From contig JAGVSM010002634.1 of the NCBI GenBank assembly GCA_022494885.1, positions 62,001 to 126,000 on the forward strand: a stretch of DNA of 64,000 nucleotides, given 5' to 3'. How positions within the stretch are numbered: the stretch's first letter is position 1; the number at the start of each line of letters is the position of its first letter. The DNA is from Micrasema longulum (taxonomy: Eukaryota; Arthropoda; Insecta; Trichoptera; Brachycentridae). The notes beneath the pieces are model-generated. The model saw only the letters and a list, made by a program, of their open reading frames with translations, was not told where the DNA came from and searched no databases. Positions 47,618 to 57,720 of this stretch are shown here, one piece after another. A program made the position numbers and the translations under genes.

Positions 47618-48687
47618 CTCTTGTGTGGCTGTGATGTCACACTAGCCTACATACAATACGAGACTTAATATACCTCTCTTATTTTTTTTAATGAAAAACT
47701 ATTTTTCGCAAACTTCAAATGGACATTTTCACACTGGATTTGGAAAGCAAAATTTATTTAACTGAACTGAATTTTAAAACAACAAAAAAATATTCGTGCT
47801 ACGCAAAGAGAGGAATGGATGAGGTGTATAAAATACCTCGTCTTAGGAGGAGGAAAATTTAGTAAGTGGACCGTATTGTTAGGAAGGATGGTTGCGCAAC
47901 TTCACTAACCTGCTGATGATACAACTCAATTCCATTTATTTATTTAAATATAACATATACATTACAAACATAGATACAATACGTATATATTATAAAAAAG
48001 AAAAAAAATACATGAAAGTGACTCATGTCAAAGTAGTAGAAAAACCCTGCTCCGGAAAACCCCTTCGGAAACATGGAACAAATCAATATGCAGAGAGATG
48101 TTGTTCAGCATAGCGGTAGGCATAACCATCGGCAGGATGGTCCTGTATATCGGAATATGAAACAATCTATGCTGACGCTGTCTTAGGCAATTATCAGAAA
48201 CGTACAAACCAATGCTCATCATAATCTCAGAATTAACAATCGATAAAAATGGGTAGTCAAATACACATTCCTTCCAGTCTCTAAACTGTTGTAGCCAAGC
48301 ATACCTTGGAGAAACTTGGTCGGGTAGGGCCAAGGATAATACCCGCAATCTCCCATGTAGAGATATCTCAGAAACTTCTTTTGGATTTTCTCTATCATAA
48401 GAGAGTACTTCAGTTAATGTGGCCCCCAAATAATCGAGACACTCTCGAGTCTACTTCGCACGCATGTAAAATGAGCGGCGTATTTATGATTTTTAATGTA
48501 TTTTGTTGTAACGGGGCTAAATTGTATGTATATTTTATAAACTATGGAAAGGGAATTATTAAACAGTATGTTTCAATGTTCTTTTTTTTTAAATGCCTGA
48601 GCTTTTAAATATTCCGTCTTTTGCTTGAGGTAACACGATGTTACATCACCGCGTGCAAAGAAATTATTTACCACAGTTTTTTAGGAA
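47618..48687 (+). mobile_element. TTAA-family transposon interrupted by nested elements
   Basis: TTAA at 47614-47617 and 48688-48691 brackets the copy. The left part (to about 47812) and right part (from about 48460) match 8037-8616. In between lie a unit shared with 18.4 kb and an antisense LINE E copy. Confidence 0.78.
47926..48460 (-). mobile_element. LINE family E (copy 2), nested in a TTAA element
   Basis: The reverse strand encodes a KIQKKFLRYLHMGD-like stretch, then YLRQRQHRLFHIPIYR and VFRSRVFLLL, with frame disruptions. The longest ATG ORF is partly in the wrong frame. The 3' end (AACTCAATTCCATTTATTT on +) lies next to a short unit shared with 18.4 kb. The whole block sits inside the TTAA-flanked element 47618-48687. 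Confidence 0.75.
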
Positions 48688-49194
48688 TTAAAATACTTTT
48701 TATGCAAGATTGGTCGTGATTTATTGTCGTCTAGCTATAATTCATTTATCTGTCATTGTTTACGCAAAAGATCAACGACAGTAAAATGTCAATTAATCAA
48801 TAGTTTAACAATCATGTATTTTTCAAGCGTGATACAACTTGTACCTACTTAAATTACAATCATACTCGTATAAACAATTACTAATAAAACATTTTAGTAC
48901 TACAATAGAATAGAATCAATAATTTAACATGAGAACATTCTCAGTAAGTACTAAACGTTTTATGTTAATACAGTTTATTACAAAACGTATATTATTTATT
49001 TGAAACATTAAGCACAAAGAATAAGTACGTGAGCAGACTTATTGCTAAAAGCAATATCATCCAGCCAACCAAAAAACAGACTGGTCAAACGAAGAGATTG
49101 GTCAAAACTTTGTACCAAAAAACCATAAATATACTCGTATATCAAAATATACATACATATAATTCATTCAATTCATTCTCTTAATTCTCCAATC

Positions 49195-49415
49195 CCGTCT
49201 TTGTCGAAGACAAGATCTGGACTTTTTTGGTTTAAGTTTACAACGATTTAAACGAGCACTAAATAAATAGTCCAGATCTTGTCTCGATGTCCCTTATGTT
49301 TGTCAATGCTTCTTTTCTTTTTTTTATGTTTTAAACTATTCTTTTATTGTAATATTTAAACCCTATAAATTGTATACATGGACAATGTCCGTTAATAAAT
49401 AAATAATAAATTTGT
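49195..49415 (+). mobile_element. LINE family G, 3' end (copy 2)
   Basis: It carries the same GACAAGATCTGGACT / AGTCCAGATCTTGTC inverted pair about 50 bp apart, followed by a UTR ending GGACAATGTCCGTTAATAAA. The 3' terminus is shared with copy 1 at 10.5 kb. Confidence 0.65.
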
Positions 49416-49439
49416 TAAAATAAAATAGAAAAAAACATA

Positions 49440-50060
49440 TTAATTAAAAATAACCGCTGTTTTTTATTGGGAAATAAGGCTTGTACATAACATAATAAAA
49501 TAAAAAAAGAACATTATGTTGCACATATCAAATGATGAGAAATGTGGGAGGAGTTTGGAAGAAGAGAGAAAGAGGAACCAGGAAAGAAAGGGGGATAAAA
49601 ATATATATTTGAGGAAAAAAATTAGTAGAAACTCAGGGAGTTTAGGATTCTGGGGATATATAATAATTTTTCAGGCGTTTATTGAAAATGGTTAGAGAAG
49701 GTGCATTTTTTATATGAAGGGGTAGCTCATTCTAAAGTCTGGTAGCTTGGACGGAAAAGGCATAGCTAAAAAATGATGTGCTATGTCGAGGAATGGAAAA
49801 TGTTCTCTTCTGAGAAGAGTCAAGTGAAAAACCGAGATCTGAAAGGTAAATGAAATTCTTAGATAGATATTTTGGAGCGCAAGGATTGTGAAGAATATTA
49901 TAAGGAAGTGAGAGAGATTGAACGTTAATGCGCTGATAAAAGTGAAACCACTTGAGTTCGGAGCAAAAGGGTGATACATGGTCAAACTTTTTGACATTGA
50001 AAATAAAGAGGATGCATTGACTTTGCAAACGCTCCAGACGATCTATGAATTTCATATTGG
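49440..50060 (-). mobile_element. LINE family F (copy 2)
   Basis: The antisense ORF 50055-49732 reads MKFIDRLERLQSQCILFIFN, SELKWFHFYQRINVQSLSL and APKYLSKNFIYL, colinear with family F copy 1 (LKWLKIRQRR ... APIYLCEKF). The 3' UTR extends to about 49440. Confidence 0.7.
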
Positions 50061-50102
50061 TATCAAGATAGCGTATTTTCTATTATTACAATATATTACC
50101 AT

Positions 50103-50265
50103 TATATCAAAGGCTCAAAGGTCCGTGGTTTAAATCCCACTCTATCCTAACTTGATTCCTATTTTCTAATAGTGAGTTATTTACAACTCGTTGAAAATGA
50201 CCCTCAAAATTAAATATTGGATAAATCATAAGAACGTAGATATTTATTTTTTATAAAAAAAAAAA
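50103..50265 (+). mobile_element. SINE family 2, truncated head
   Basis: It starts inside the head (CTCAAAGGTCCGTGGTTTAA, ATCCCACTC), then the family 2 body (TAGTGAGTTATTTACAACTC; GGATAAATCATAAGAACG) and an A-rich tail. Confidence 0.75.
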
Positions 50266-50837
50266 TATACATATTCTTGAGTGCGACCATGTAACATTTT
50301 TATTTTTCGTTCTTCTTTCTCTTTTTTTTTCATGAAATTCGTCAATTTTTTGGAATTAAAGATTTATATTATGTTTTGTAAATGGCGTTTATTTTATAAT
50401 CTTTAACTAAAAGTTTTCTTTTTTTTCTTGTGTAACATTATTAATGTGCGAAGTATCTTATTTTGCATTTTATTAAAAATATGTATATGTATAAAGGGTA
50501 CCTGCATCGTGAACACTGAAATTTTTTTTTTTTTAAATAATAAAATATGTACTTATTATTTTTATTGAACTAATAGTTATTTTCTATTGTCTGTGAAATA
50601 ATGAAATTACAAAAAAAAATAGTAGGAAAACACCACATGCTACGAATACTGATAAAAATATATGAAACGGACTTAGAAAAATAAATTCTGTTTTTAAAAT
50701 CAATATGGATATTGAGGAGAAATTCTTTCATACATAACTTTTTTTTTTTAAATATGGCCCTACAAAAGCGCGACAAGTTTGGCTTTGACAGTTGCGACTT
50801 CAAGTTTGGGACGATGTTCTATTAAAATTTAGTTAGT

Positions 50838-51307
50838 TAAAAATAATATTTGATGTTTTAAAGATAATGTCGGTCAAATGTCCACCTCAGAGTCGTTTAA
50901 TCCGAGGTCCAATTTTCATTAGTTCTCTTATTAGATGAGCAAAGTAGGGTGAAAAATTTACTACTCTGGCAACACTAGCAAAATGTCCATTTTCTTTTCT
51001 TCGACAATCTGACAGAAGGAAAAATAATTCAATTTTTGAATAATGTATTTGCTACTTACACGTTCATTTGCTAATTACAATAAAATGTGATCCCATCCTT
51101 CTTCTTTAAGATCCTGGCAGTATTTTTACACTTTAAAAGGACACAACACGGCATAGTTGAATTCAAATCAAGACTTGCGTACTGAGCGACGCGCGACGTC
51201 TACAAAGAAACTTATGGGTCAAAACGTAAAACTACTCATTTATAAGTAGTTTAGTCGCCTTCTGTTTGATGCTCGTATGCGGTTTCTGGACTATTCTTAA
51301 TTCTATG
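50838..51307 (+). mobile_element. hAT-like element, right part only
   Basis: It matches the right half of the complete copies (GATGTTTTAAAGATAATGTC ... TTTCTGGACTATTCTTAATT and CTATG). The left half is absent. Confidence 0.8.
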
Positions 51308-51535
51308 ATTTAACCTAATTCTGTGTTTTGGGTAATGATTAAGGTCATAATAATGTTCTAAATGAAAATCATCATGTTTGATTTGACGTGTTTATATTTT
51401 TTGGCGTTTAGTCATCAGTGTGTCCATAAATGAGGCGAAAATTAGCCGCATGGAAAAAATAAATATCCCCAAATTAACCACTCTCTAGGGGATAGAGAAG
51501 ATTCATAATTGCACCATAGCGGTGCTAATCTGAAC

Positions 51536-51623
51536 CGCTCTCGCGGCCATAGAAAACACTTTATCTCGTGTATTTTGTACGTAAACACGCGAGATAAATG
51601 GTTTTTCTACGACCGCGAGATCG
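51536..51623. repeat. Palindromic hairpin, GC-rich arms
   Basis: CGCTCTCGCGGCCATAGAAA ... TTTATCTCGTG and CACGCGAGATAAATGGTTTT ... GACCGCGAGATCG pair over about 36 positions around a 13-nt loop. MITE-like; no family assigned. Confidence 0.7.
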
Positions 51624-51637
51624 TTTGGAATACCAGC

Positions 51638-52190
51638 CCAGGTAGTTAATTCAACAATGTCTTAAATGTTTAGAACATGGGCAGAATGGTGAAGGTTACA
51701 TATATTTTGTTAATTTTAAAAACTTTTTCATTCTTGTAATTTTTTAACATTTTCACTCTACATGAAATTTATTATTTTTTTTTATTTTTATATTTTTCCT
51801 TTTATAAATAGTATTATGTTTATAACATTTTGAATTCATTTCCATAACTTGTATTATGTTTATTTTGTAATTTTTGTAAGCTTTTTAATACCTTTTTAAT
51901 TTATAGTGCATCATAATTTTTATTCAGCTTTTGTAAATAATGTTATAGTTTAAAATATAAAAACGTCTGTAAATAAATATTGTTATCGCATGTCCCTAAA
52001 TGAGTTTTTTACAAAAACTCCCTGGGAATATTACAAAAAATTATGTATAAAATTATGTTTTAAATTTAAATTAAAAAATATATAAAAAAACTGTGTAAAG
52101 TAGCCACTGAAACCAGCCAATGACAGATCGTAAGCCATGTAAATGCCTACATATCCATATCCCCTTTTCAAAAATTCGTGCATTTATAGA
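51638..52190 (+). repeat. Foldback-like family copy, split by LINE B
   Basis: 51638-51699 (ATGGGCAGAATGGTGAAGGT) and 52090-52190 (TGTGTAAAGTAGCCACTG; GACAGATCGTAAGCC) are continuous in other copies. The LINE B 3' UTR lies between. Confidence 0.65.
51700..52088 (+). mobile_element. LINE family B, 3' UTR-only insertion
   Basis: It matches 21900-22290, including the ATGTCCCTAAATGAGTTTTT / AACTCCCTGGGAATATT hairpin end and the A-rich tail. It interrupts a foldback-like repeat between GGTTACATA (51699) and ACTGTGTAAAG (52090), so it is younger than that repeat. Confidence 0.75.
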
Positions 52191-52199
52191 ATATGCAAA

Positions 52200-52545
52200 C
52201 CATACAATAATGTTATTGGAGCCAATGCGAGTGATATATTCAACTTGAATAATAATACATTCAAAAGGGAAATCAGCGACAGCATGCAGGCATTGTCACC
52301 GTGGGTGAGTAGTCATGAGTAAATATAGTATTATTTTTTCATTTTATTTTGAATTCAGAATGGTAAATATTTATGGTTTTCCCAATTCTTTTCTTGTTTA
52401 ATATAACTGTATTTATGACACATTACGTATATTGATAATTATAAGTTTGAGATCATTTTTAATCTAGTTTTAACTATCTATATAATATAACCGTATTTTT
52501 GTATATGACTGTAGATTTCAATAAATAAACAAAAATTAAATAAAT
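52200..52545 (+). repeat. Repeat with conserved coding tail, copy 1
   Basis: One frame reads VIGANASDIFNLNNNTFKRE then ISDSMQALSPWVSSHE and a stop (52316-52321), followed by about 200 bp of UTR ending in AATAAATAAAC. The 28.3-kb copy keeps FNLNNNKFKSEISDSMQGLS, with mostly conservative changes. The protein family is not recognised. Confidence 0.55.
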
Positions 52546-52579
52546 TAAATTACTTGCTTTGGCAACAGGCTTCCGGAGT

Positions 52580-52950
52580 CCTATATAACGCAAAAAAATG
52601 ACTATATTAATTTTAAAAATTACTATTTGAGGAGGTATAAGGTAGGTAAAATTTAGTTTTAAGTTCTTCTTTTTCCTCGGATATTTCTTTCTTACAAAAT
52701 GAAAATATTTTATTTTTATTTTTATTATGGATTGTTTAAATTTCTTTGTATTATATATTTGCTTCGAATCTTATTTCAGTTTTATGTACATATTATTACT
52801 TGTTACTTGTTACTATATTATTATTATTACCATACCTTTATGTAAATATTAATCTGTTCCAAAATGAGTTTGTTGTAACTCCTGGGAGTACAAAAAAAAT
52901 ATGGTTTTAATAAAAAAAATATTTTAAAAAATATAAAAAAATAATTTAAA
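52580..52950 (+). mobile_element. LINE 3' end related to family B
   Basis: An AT-rich UTR ends in AAAATGAGTTTGTTGTAACTC, CTGGGAGTAC and a poly(A)-like tail. This is the same hairpin and 'CTGGGA' arrangement as family B, but diverged. Confidence 0.5.
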
Positions 52951-53422
52951 AATTTGGATCTCAATAACCCAGCCTGCCTGCCTGCAAACATTTGGATATG
53001 CTCAAAACATTTATTACAGATATTTCTCTATTATAATTAATTTATTCCGTGGAGAGTACTTTTTCTACATTATTTGCAAATCTGTCATTTTAAAAACCGG
53101 TTACAGAAAATAACTTTTCAGAAGCTATAATTACCATAGTGGAATCATTAGTCTATGGATTAATGACTTGTTTTGACGTGTGGAAACTGTACAATCAACT
53201 TTACTCTTTTGTTTTCTTTTTGTGTTTTATGACTTGACGTTTGATTTCTTTTTCCTTGTACAGCGCTGTTCTAAATTTCCGAGAACGTTATAATGAGTGT
53301 ATTCGACAAATTACGATTTTAAACAGATACAATGATTGTTTAAGACTGCAATACAACAGTTATTTTAAGAATCCACAAATGTCTTCACGAAATCATGGCA
53401 AAATTAAATAAAAGCATTCAAA

Positions 53423-53462
53423 CGTAGAATTAAGAATAGTCCAGAAGGAGCGTAGAATCAAT
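53423..53462 (+). mobile_element. hAT-like left-terminus remnant upstream of the aminopeptidase start
   Basis: CGTAGAATTAAGAATAGTCC then AGAAGGAGCGTAGAATCA matches the first 40 bases of the family. It lies about 200 bp before the start codon, where the promoter or an untranslated exon may be. Confidence 0.75.
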
Positions 53463-53626
53463 TTGAAAATGTTATTTTATTTATAATGTGCAATTTTTAT
53501 TGTGTTGTTTATTTTATGTTATTAATGCTACCATCATGTTACAAGGCTGTCTTGAGATCACGTTTTTAACATGAGCACGGTAGTTAAGGTAGCTGCCATG
53601 ATCTGTCGTTACTTTTTTTTAATAGT

Positions 53627-53668
53627 TGTCAATTTTGTTTAAGTGACATCATTTCAAGATGGCGGTTT
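53627..53668 (+). promoter_or_regulatory. Translation-start context of the aminopeptidase gene
   Basis: The ATG at 53659 is preceded by TCATTTCAAG, giving A at -3 and G at +4, a strong insect start context. No in-frame upstream ATG is seen in the 35 nt before it. Core promoter elements could not be assigned, so the true transcription start may be upstream or in another exon. Confidence 0.5.
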
Positions 53669-53826
53669 GGCGATGGTTATGGCTGTTAGCGACCATTTTA
53701 GTATGTGATGCTGCTTCCAACTATCGACTCACTGGAGAAGTCATCCCTAAACACTACGATCTGAAGATCCTACCCTACATAGACGAAGCTAAGAACTTTA
53801 CATTCACAGGAACCGTAGCAATACAA
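53659..53826 (+). CDS. Aminopeptidase N (M1 metallopeptidase), first coding exon
   Basis: M1 aminopeptidases remove neutral N-terminal residues from peptides; insect members are secreted or GPI-anchored, often on midgut microvilli. This exon encodes residues 1-56. Residues 1-18 form a signal peptide (hydrophobic WRWLWLLATILVC followed by DAAS). The start of the M1 N-terminal domain follows: YRLTGEVIPKHYDLKILPY and then FTFTGTVAIQ, with an N-glycosylation sequon at N46 (NFT). The start was chosen because it is followed by the signal peptide and has A at -3 and G at +4. The exon ends in phase 0 at a GTAAGA donor (53827). The frame stays open into the intron, but that extension is not conserved. 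No TATA box is evident. A pyrimidine-rich AG near 53624 leaves room for an upstream untranslated exon. Family sure; the paralogue cannot be decided. Confidence 0.93.
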
Positions 53827-53845
53827 GTAAGAATTATGTTAATCT

Positions 53846-54645
53846 CATTAAGAATAGTCCAGGAGTGTACAATCATATTTGAATACATCGGTTTGTGTCC
53901 GAAAATCCCCCCACTTTGCCCCAGTTTCACCGCGCGCATTCGTGATGTCACCGCGTAATGTTGCCGGATGGGAAAAAATATAATCATAACACAAATGTAA
54001 GGTAACAAAAAAACCATTTGTTGATTTCTCTAAAATTTTATTGTGCATGCGGAAACATTGATTTACACAACAGAGTAGATAAGTAAAGGGTCATTTAATA
54101 TGAGTAATTGAATTAATAAACTTTGAACTTAAAACATAAAACTAATTTTATTTTACATAAAACAGATATTTTTATATCGTGTCAAATAATATTTGATGTT
54201 TTAAAGATAATGTCGGGCAAATTCCCACCACAGAGTTGTTTAATCCGAAGTCCAATTTTTATTGGTTTTTTCATTAGATGAGCAAAGTAGGGTAAACAAA
54301 ATTAATACCCTGGCAACACTAACGAAATGTCCATTTTGTTTTCTTTGACAACCTGACAGGTGGAAAAACAATTCAATTTTTAAGTAATGCATTTGCTACT
54401 TACACAGGCATTTGCAACTTACACATAAAATGTGATCTTATCCTGTTTCTTTAAGATCCCAGCAGTATTTCTACACTTTAAAACGACACAACACGGCATA
54501 GTTGAATTCAAATTGGGAGTTGCGTACTGAGCGACGTCTACAAAGAAACTAAAGGGTCAAAACGTAAAACTACTCTTTTAAGAGTAGTTTAGTCGCCTTC
54601 TGTTTGATGCGCGTATGCGGTTTCTGGACTATTCTTAATTCTATG
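53846..54645 (+). mobile_element. hAT-like nonautonomous DNA transposon, complete copy (800 bp)
   Basis: It has the same ends and interior as the copy at 11.1 kb, with a few bases lost in the left terminus (CATTAAGAATAGTCC). A perfect 8-bp duplication GTTAATCT flanks it (53838-53845 and 54646-54653). The left end is 19 bp after the exon 1 splice donor. Small ORFs inside are unsupported. Confidence 0.88.
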
Positions 54646-55089
54646 GTTAATCTATAATAAACACAGAAATACAAGAAAAACTAATTTAGTTACGTAAGTT
54701 AAGTGTCGTGGCCTAAATCACCAAAGTACTGAGTTTTTAGAATAGGTGTTTTTAAATAATTTTGAGAGTGCGGTGTGGTGGTTTTACTTTGAAGGAATAA
54801 TATTAATAAGAGAACGTCAAGTAACAAATGTCATCAAGCGAAGACTATACAATGGCGAGCATCAGCCATACAGGAAATTGGATACAATAAATATTTTCTT
54901 GCGCGCGATAAAAATTGGTGCAATAAATAGAAAATGTTTAAAAAAAAATCTACTTTAAACGACGTCACAGGTTTATACAAATCAACCAATGATGACAGAG
55001 TTTTAGAAGATTTCCATTTTGCTTGTCGTGAATGGATCAATAGGCAGAAATGATCGAGAATAAGCTCATGAGAACCTCTAACGTCACGG

Positions 55090-56075
55090 AGATTCTTTGT
55101 TTGGAAACTAGTATTTCGAACATTATATCCGAAGGATTATTTTTATTCGATGTGATACTGTTGGCAAATTATGTATAACATAGGACATGTGGCGTCCGAA
55201 GTTACCGTTTTTGGCATTATTGATTTTTAAATGAATTGGCTAGTACTCGGTGATGACATTTTAATAATATCGAAATTATCTACTGAATGTGATTGTGGAG
55301 TTTTTTAATAAACTTTTCAACAAGTGTTGTATTAAAATAAGGTAGAATAAAGCTATGATTATCGCAAAGTTAATAATAATTGTTGTTTGAGTTTATTTTC
55401 ACAAATCCACAGAAAAAATTGCCAAATATAATAATATTACTAATGTATATATTATGTCAACGATATTTGAGTATGTCCAAATGTTTGCAGACTAGCTGAG
55501 TTATCTCCCTAGGAAGTTATTCATATTTTAATTTATTTCAACAGAGAGGGAACTGCAATCATTTGGATATACTCAAACATTGTTCAATCAACTACCTGGT
55601 AAAAGAAGTATAAAAATTGAATAATTATTTTCAGGCGTTGCCTAGTAGGTGATTTGGTTCAGCCGGATGAATCTCACCCACGTGATAAAGGTTTCAGCTC
55701 TTTTACTTCACAAAAGTCAACAGATGGAAGAGTTGAGGAAATGTGAATGTTCAAACATGGGCAGAATGGTGAATGTTACACAGTGTGTAGAGTGGCTACT
55801 TAAACCAGCCGATGACAGATCATAAGCCCTGTAAATGCCTAATTCCCTTCTCAGAATTTTTTTTCCTCTCTGTTGAAATAAATTTAGAGATAGCAATAAA
55901 CTAGCAAGCCCTGTTAATGCCTAGACTTCAATATTCCCTTCTCAAAAATGTTTTCCCTCTCTGTTGAAATAAATTTAAATATATATTATGTACTTATATG
56001 TAGGTACAAATTAAAAAACATTTTTTGTAGATTACCTGTTTAAAAAATCACCACTCGCCACTGATGTATGTACAT
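55090..56075 (+). mobile_element. CAGKGGCG-type repeat, right part, split by a foldback repeat
   Basis: 55090-55450 matches 19780-20150 (GGAAACTAGTATTTCGAACA; ACATAGGACATGTGGCGTC; TTGTTGTTTGAGTTTATTTT). The right end reappears at 56015-56075 (TTTTTTGTAGATTACCTG ... CACTCGCCACTGATGTA). The foldback-like repeat 55455-55985 was inserted between them. Confidence 0.6.
55455..55985 (+). repeat. Foldback-like family, copy at 55.5 kb
   Basis: It contains the end block TATGTCCAAATG...CTCCCTAGG, then GAGAGGGAAC joined to an inverted end block (GGATATACTCAAACATTG), then the whole body in + orientation (TTCAGGCGTTGCCTAGTAGG, GATTTGGTTCAGCCGGATGA, ACAGATGGAAGAGTTGAGGA) and two copies of TTTTCCCTCTCTGTTGAAAT. 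Segments face both ways in one copy. Confidence 0.75.
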
Positions 56076-56464
56076 ATATCCATATTCTCCTCTCAAAAGT
56101 GTTCTCTATCTCTAATGTAATAACATGTTTAACTTCGTCCTATTATTATTATATTATTTCCTAGTTTTGCGACATTGCCACAAATTATAATAAAACGACT
56201 CAAAATAATTTATTTGCCTGCTGCAAAATTAGATAATCAACTATAATCAAAATGTTTTACCATAACATGAAAATCAACAGAAATATGACATACAATATTT
56301 TTTTTCAAAATGACTTCCTTGACGAACGTTACGAACGAATTGTTTTGTTTAAACCGCTAACGCAAAAATTACCATGTCCAATATGGTTCTGGTGTCTATC
56401 GTGCCTTAGAGAATAATCACAATTTTAACCATGCCTAATTAGAATACTCACTATTGATGACATT

Positions 56465-56615
56465 AAATACTAATTGAAAAATCTTGGAACACTTTCACTT
56501 ATGTTTTCGACTAATAAGCGTTTTCACCCTCTAATGGGCATATTCAGACTGGTAAACATTTTACAGTGTAAAGATAACTTATATAAAACTAAATATTGTC
56601 TTAAGTGAAGAGAAA
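56465..56615 (-). repeat. Hammerhead-bearing repeat, copy 2
   Basis: The reverse strand (ACAATATTTAGTTTTATATA, ACCAGTCTGAATATGCCC, AAGTGAAAGTGTTCCAAG) is homologous to 27195-27345. The motif at 56510-56553 has CTGAATA instead of CTGAAGA, and an altered stem III (GAAAACGCTT), so it is probably inactive. It lies in aminopeptidase intron 1, antisense to the gene. Confidence 0.6.
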
Positions 56616-56639
56616 TTTTAAAAATAAGTTAAAAGAGAT

Positions 56640-57010
56640 AGCAATACAACAATGTTTGATTATGTCCAAATGCTTGCAGACTGGCTGGATTTCCTCCCTA
56701 TGGGGTTGTTCGTATTTAAATTTATTTCAACAGAGAGGGAAAAAAATTCTGAGAAGGGAATTAGGCATTTACAGGGCTTATGACCTGTCATTGGCTGGTT
56801 TAAGTGGCCACTTTACACACTGTGTAACATTCACCATTCTGCCCATGTTTGAACATCCACATTTCCTAAACTCTTCCATCTGTTTACTTTTGTGAAGTAA
56901 AAGAGCTGAAACCTTTATCACGTGGGTGTGATTCATCCGGCTGAACCAAATCACCAACTAGGCAACGCCTGAAAACAATTTTCCAATTTTTATACTTCTT
57001 CTTTTACCAG
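56640..57010 (-). repeat. Foldback-like family, copy at 56.7 kb
   Basis: End block TATGTCCAAATGCTTGCAGA and CCTCCCTATGGGG, then the body in reverse orientation (GGCTTATGACCTGTCATTGG; GAAACCTTTATCACGTGGG; GGCAACGCCTGAAAACAATT). ORFs here are unsupported. Confidence 0.75.
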
Positions 57011-57044
57011 GTAAAATTGAATTAAAATTGGTTGAATTACTATT

Positions 57045-57365
57045 CAACAATGTTTGATTATGTCCAAATGCTTGCAGACTGGCTGGATTTCCTCCCTAGG
57101 GAGTTGTTCATATTTAAATTTATTTCAACAGAGAGGGAAAAGGTTTCAGCTCTTTTACTTCACAAAAGTCAACAGATGGAAGAGTTTAGGAAATGTGGAT
57201 GTTCAAACATGGGCAGAATGGTGAATGTTACACAGTGTGTAAAGTGGTCACTTAAACCAGCCAATGACAGGTCATAAGCCCTGTAAATGCCAAATTCCCT
57301 TCTCAGAAATTTTTTTCCTCTCTGTTGAAATAAATTTAGAGATAGGAATAAACTAGCAATAAAAT
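57045..57365 (+). repeat. Foldback-like family, adjacent copy with inverted body
   Basis: It has the same end block as the 56.7-kb copy, but after GAGAGGGAAAA the body runs in the opposite direction (GGTTTCAGCTCTTTTACTTC ... AAGCCCTGTAAATGCC). It is closed by TTTTTTCCTCTCTGTTGAAA, the inverted partner of TTTCAACAGAGAGGGAAAA. Confidence 0.75.
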
Positions 57366-57399
57366 AAAACAAGTTTTACAAAAAAAATATTTTAGTTCC

Positions 57400-57720
57400 G
57401 TTTTATAAAAAAAAATTTTGGGCCAAACATTACGAGGTCAGGTCAACAAATTTGAAAAAAGCGGAATAGATGAATTAACATTGTCCTGGTTCATATAAAG
57501 GACAAAGCGGGAGAGCAATTAAATATATACTGAAAGTACATTTAGTTTCACATAGGTTAAATAACGATATATTAAACTATGCATCGTATTTAAATGAGTT
57601 AAAACATAATTTTGACGAATCAAAAGATATAAAAAATTTACATGTAAGACATAAAAGCCCAAAGTTAGATAGATTAGAAATTTGAGAAATAAATTGGAGA
57701 AAAAATAAAAGTTTGATAGG
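57400..57720 (+). mobile_element. Decayed GIY-YIG fragment of a Penelope-like element
   Basis: Reading across frameshifts gives KFEKSGIDELT, then YKGQSGRAIKI (the YIG-x-S-x-R region), HRLNNDILNYASYLNELKHN, FDESKDIKNLHVRHKSPKLD and RLEI. The order matches the C-terminal half of Penelope GIY-YIG domains (H-x-F ... KLDRLE). Many stops; not functional. Confidence 0.6.

Noticed and set aside
48028..48429. 133-aa ORF as a gene
   Set aside because: It is LINE E read partly in the wrong frame, shown by comparison with 34.5 and 60.4 kb.
53659..53958. 99-aa ORF as a complete gene
   Set aside because: Only the first 56 codons are aminopeptidase; the rest reads through the GTAAGA donor into a hAT-like element.
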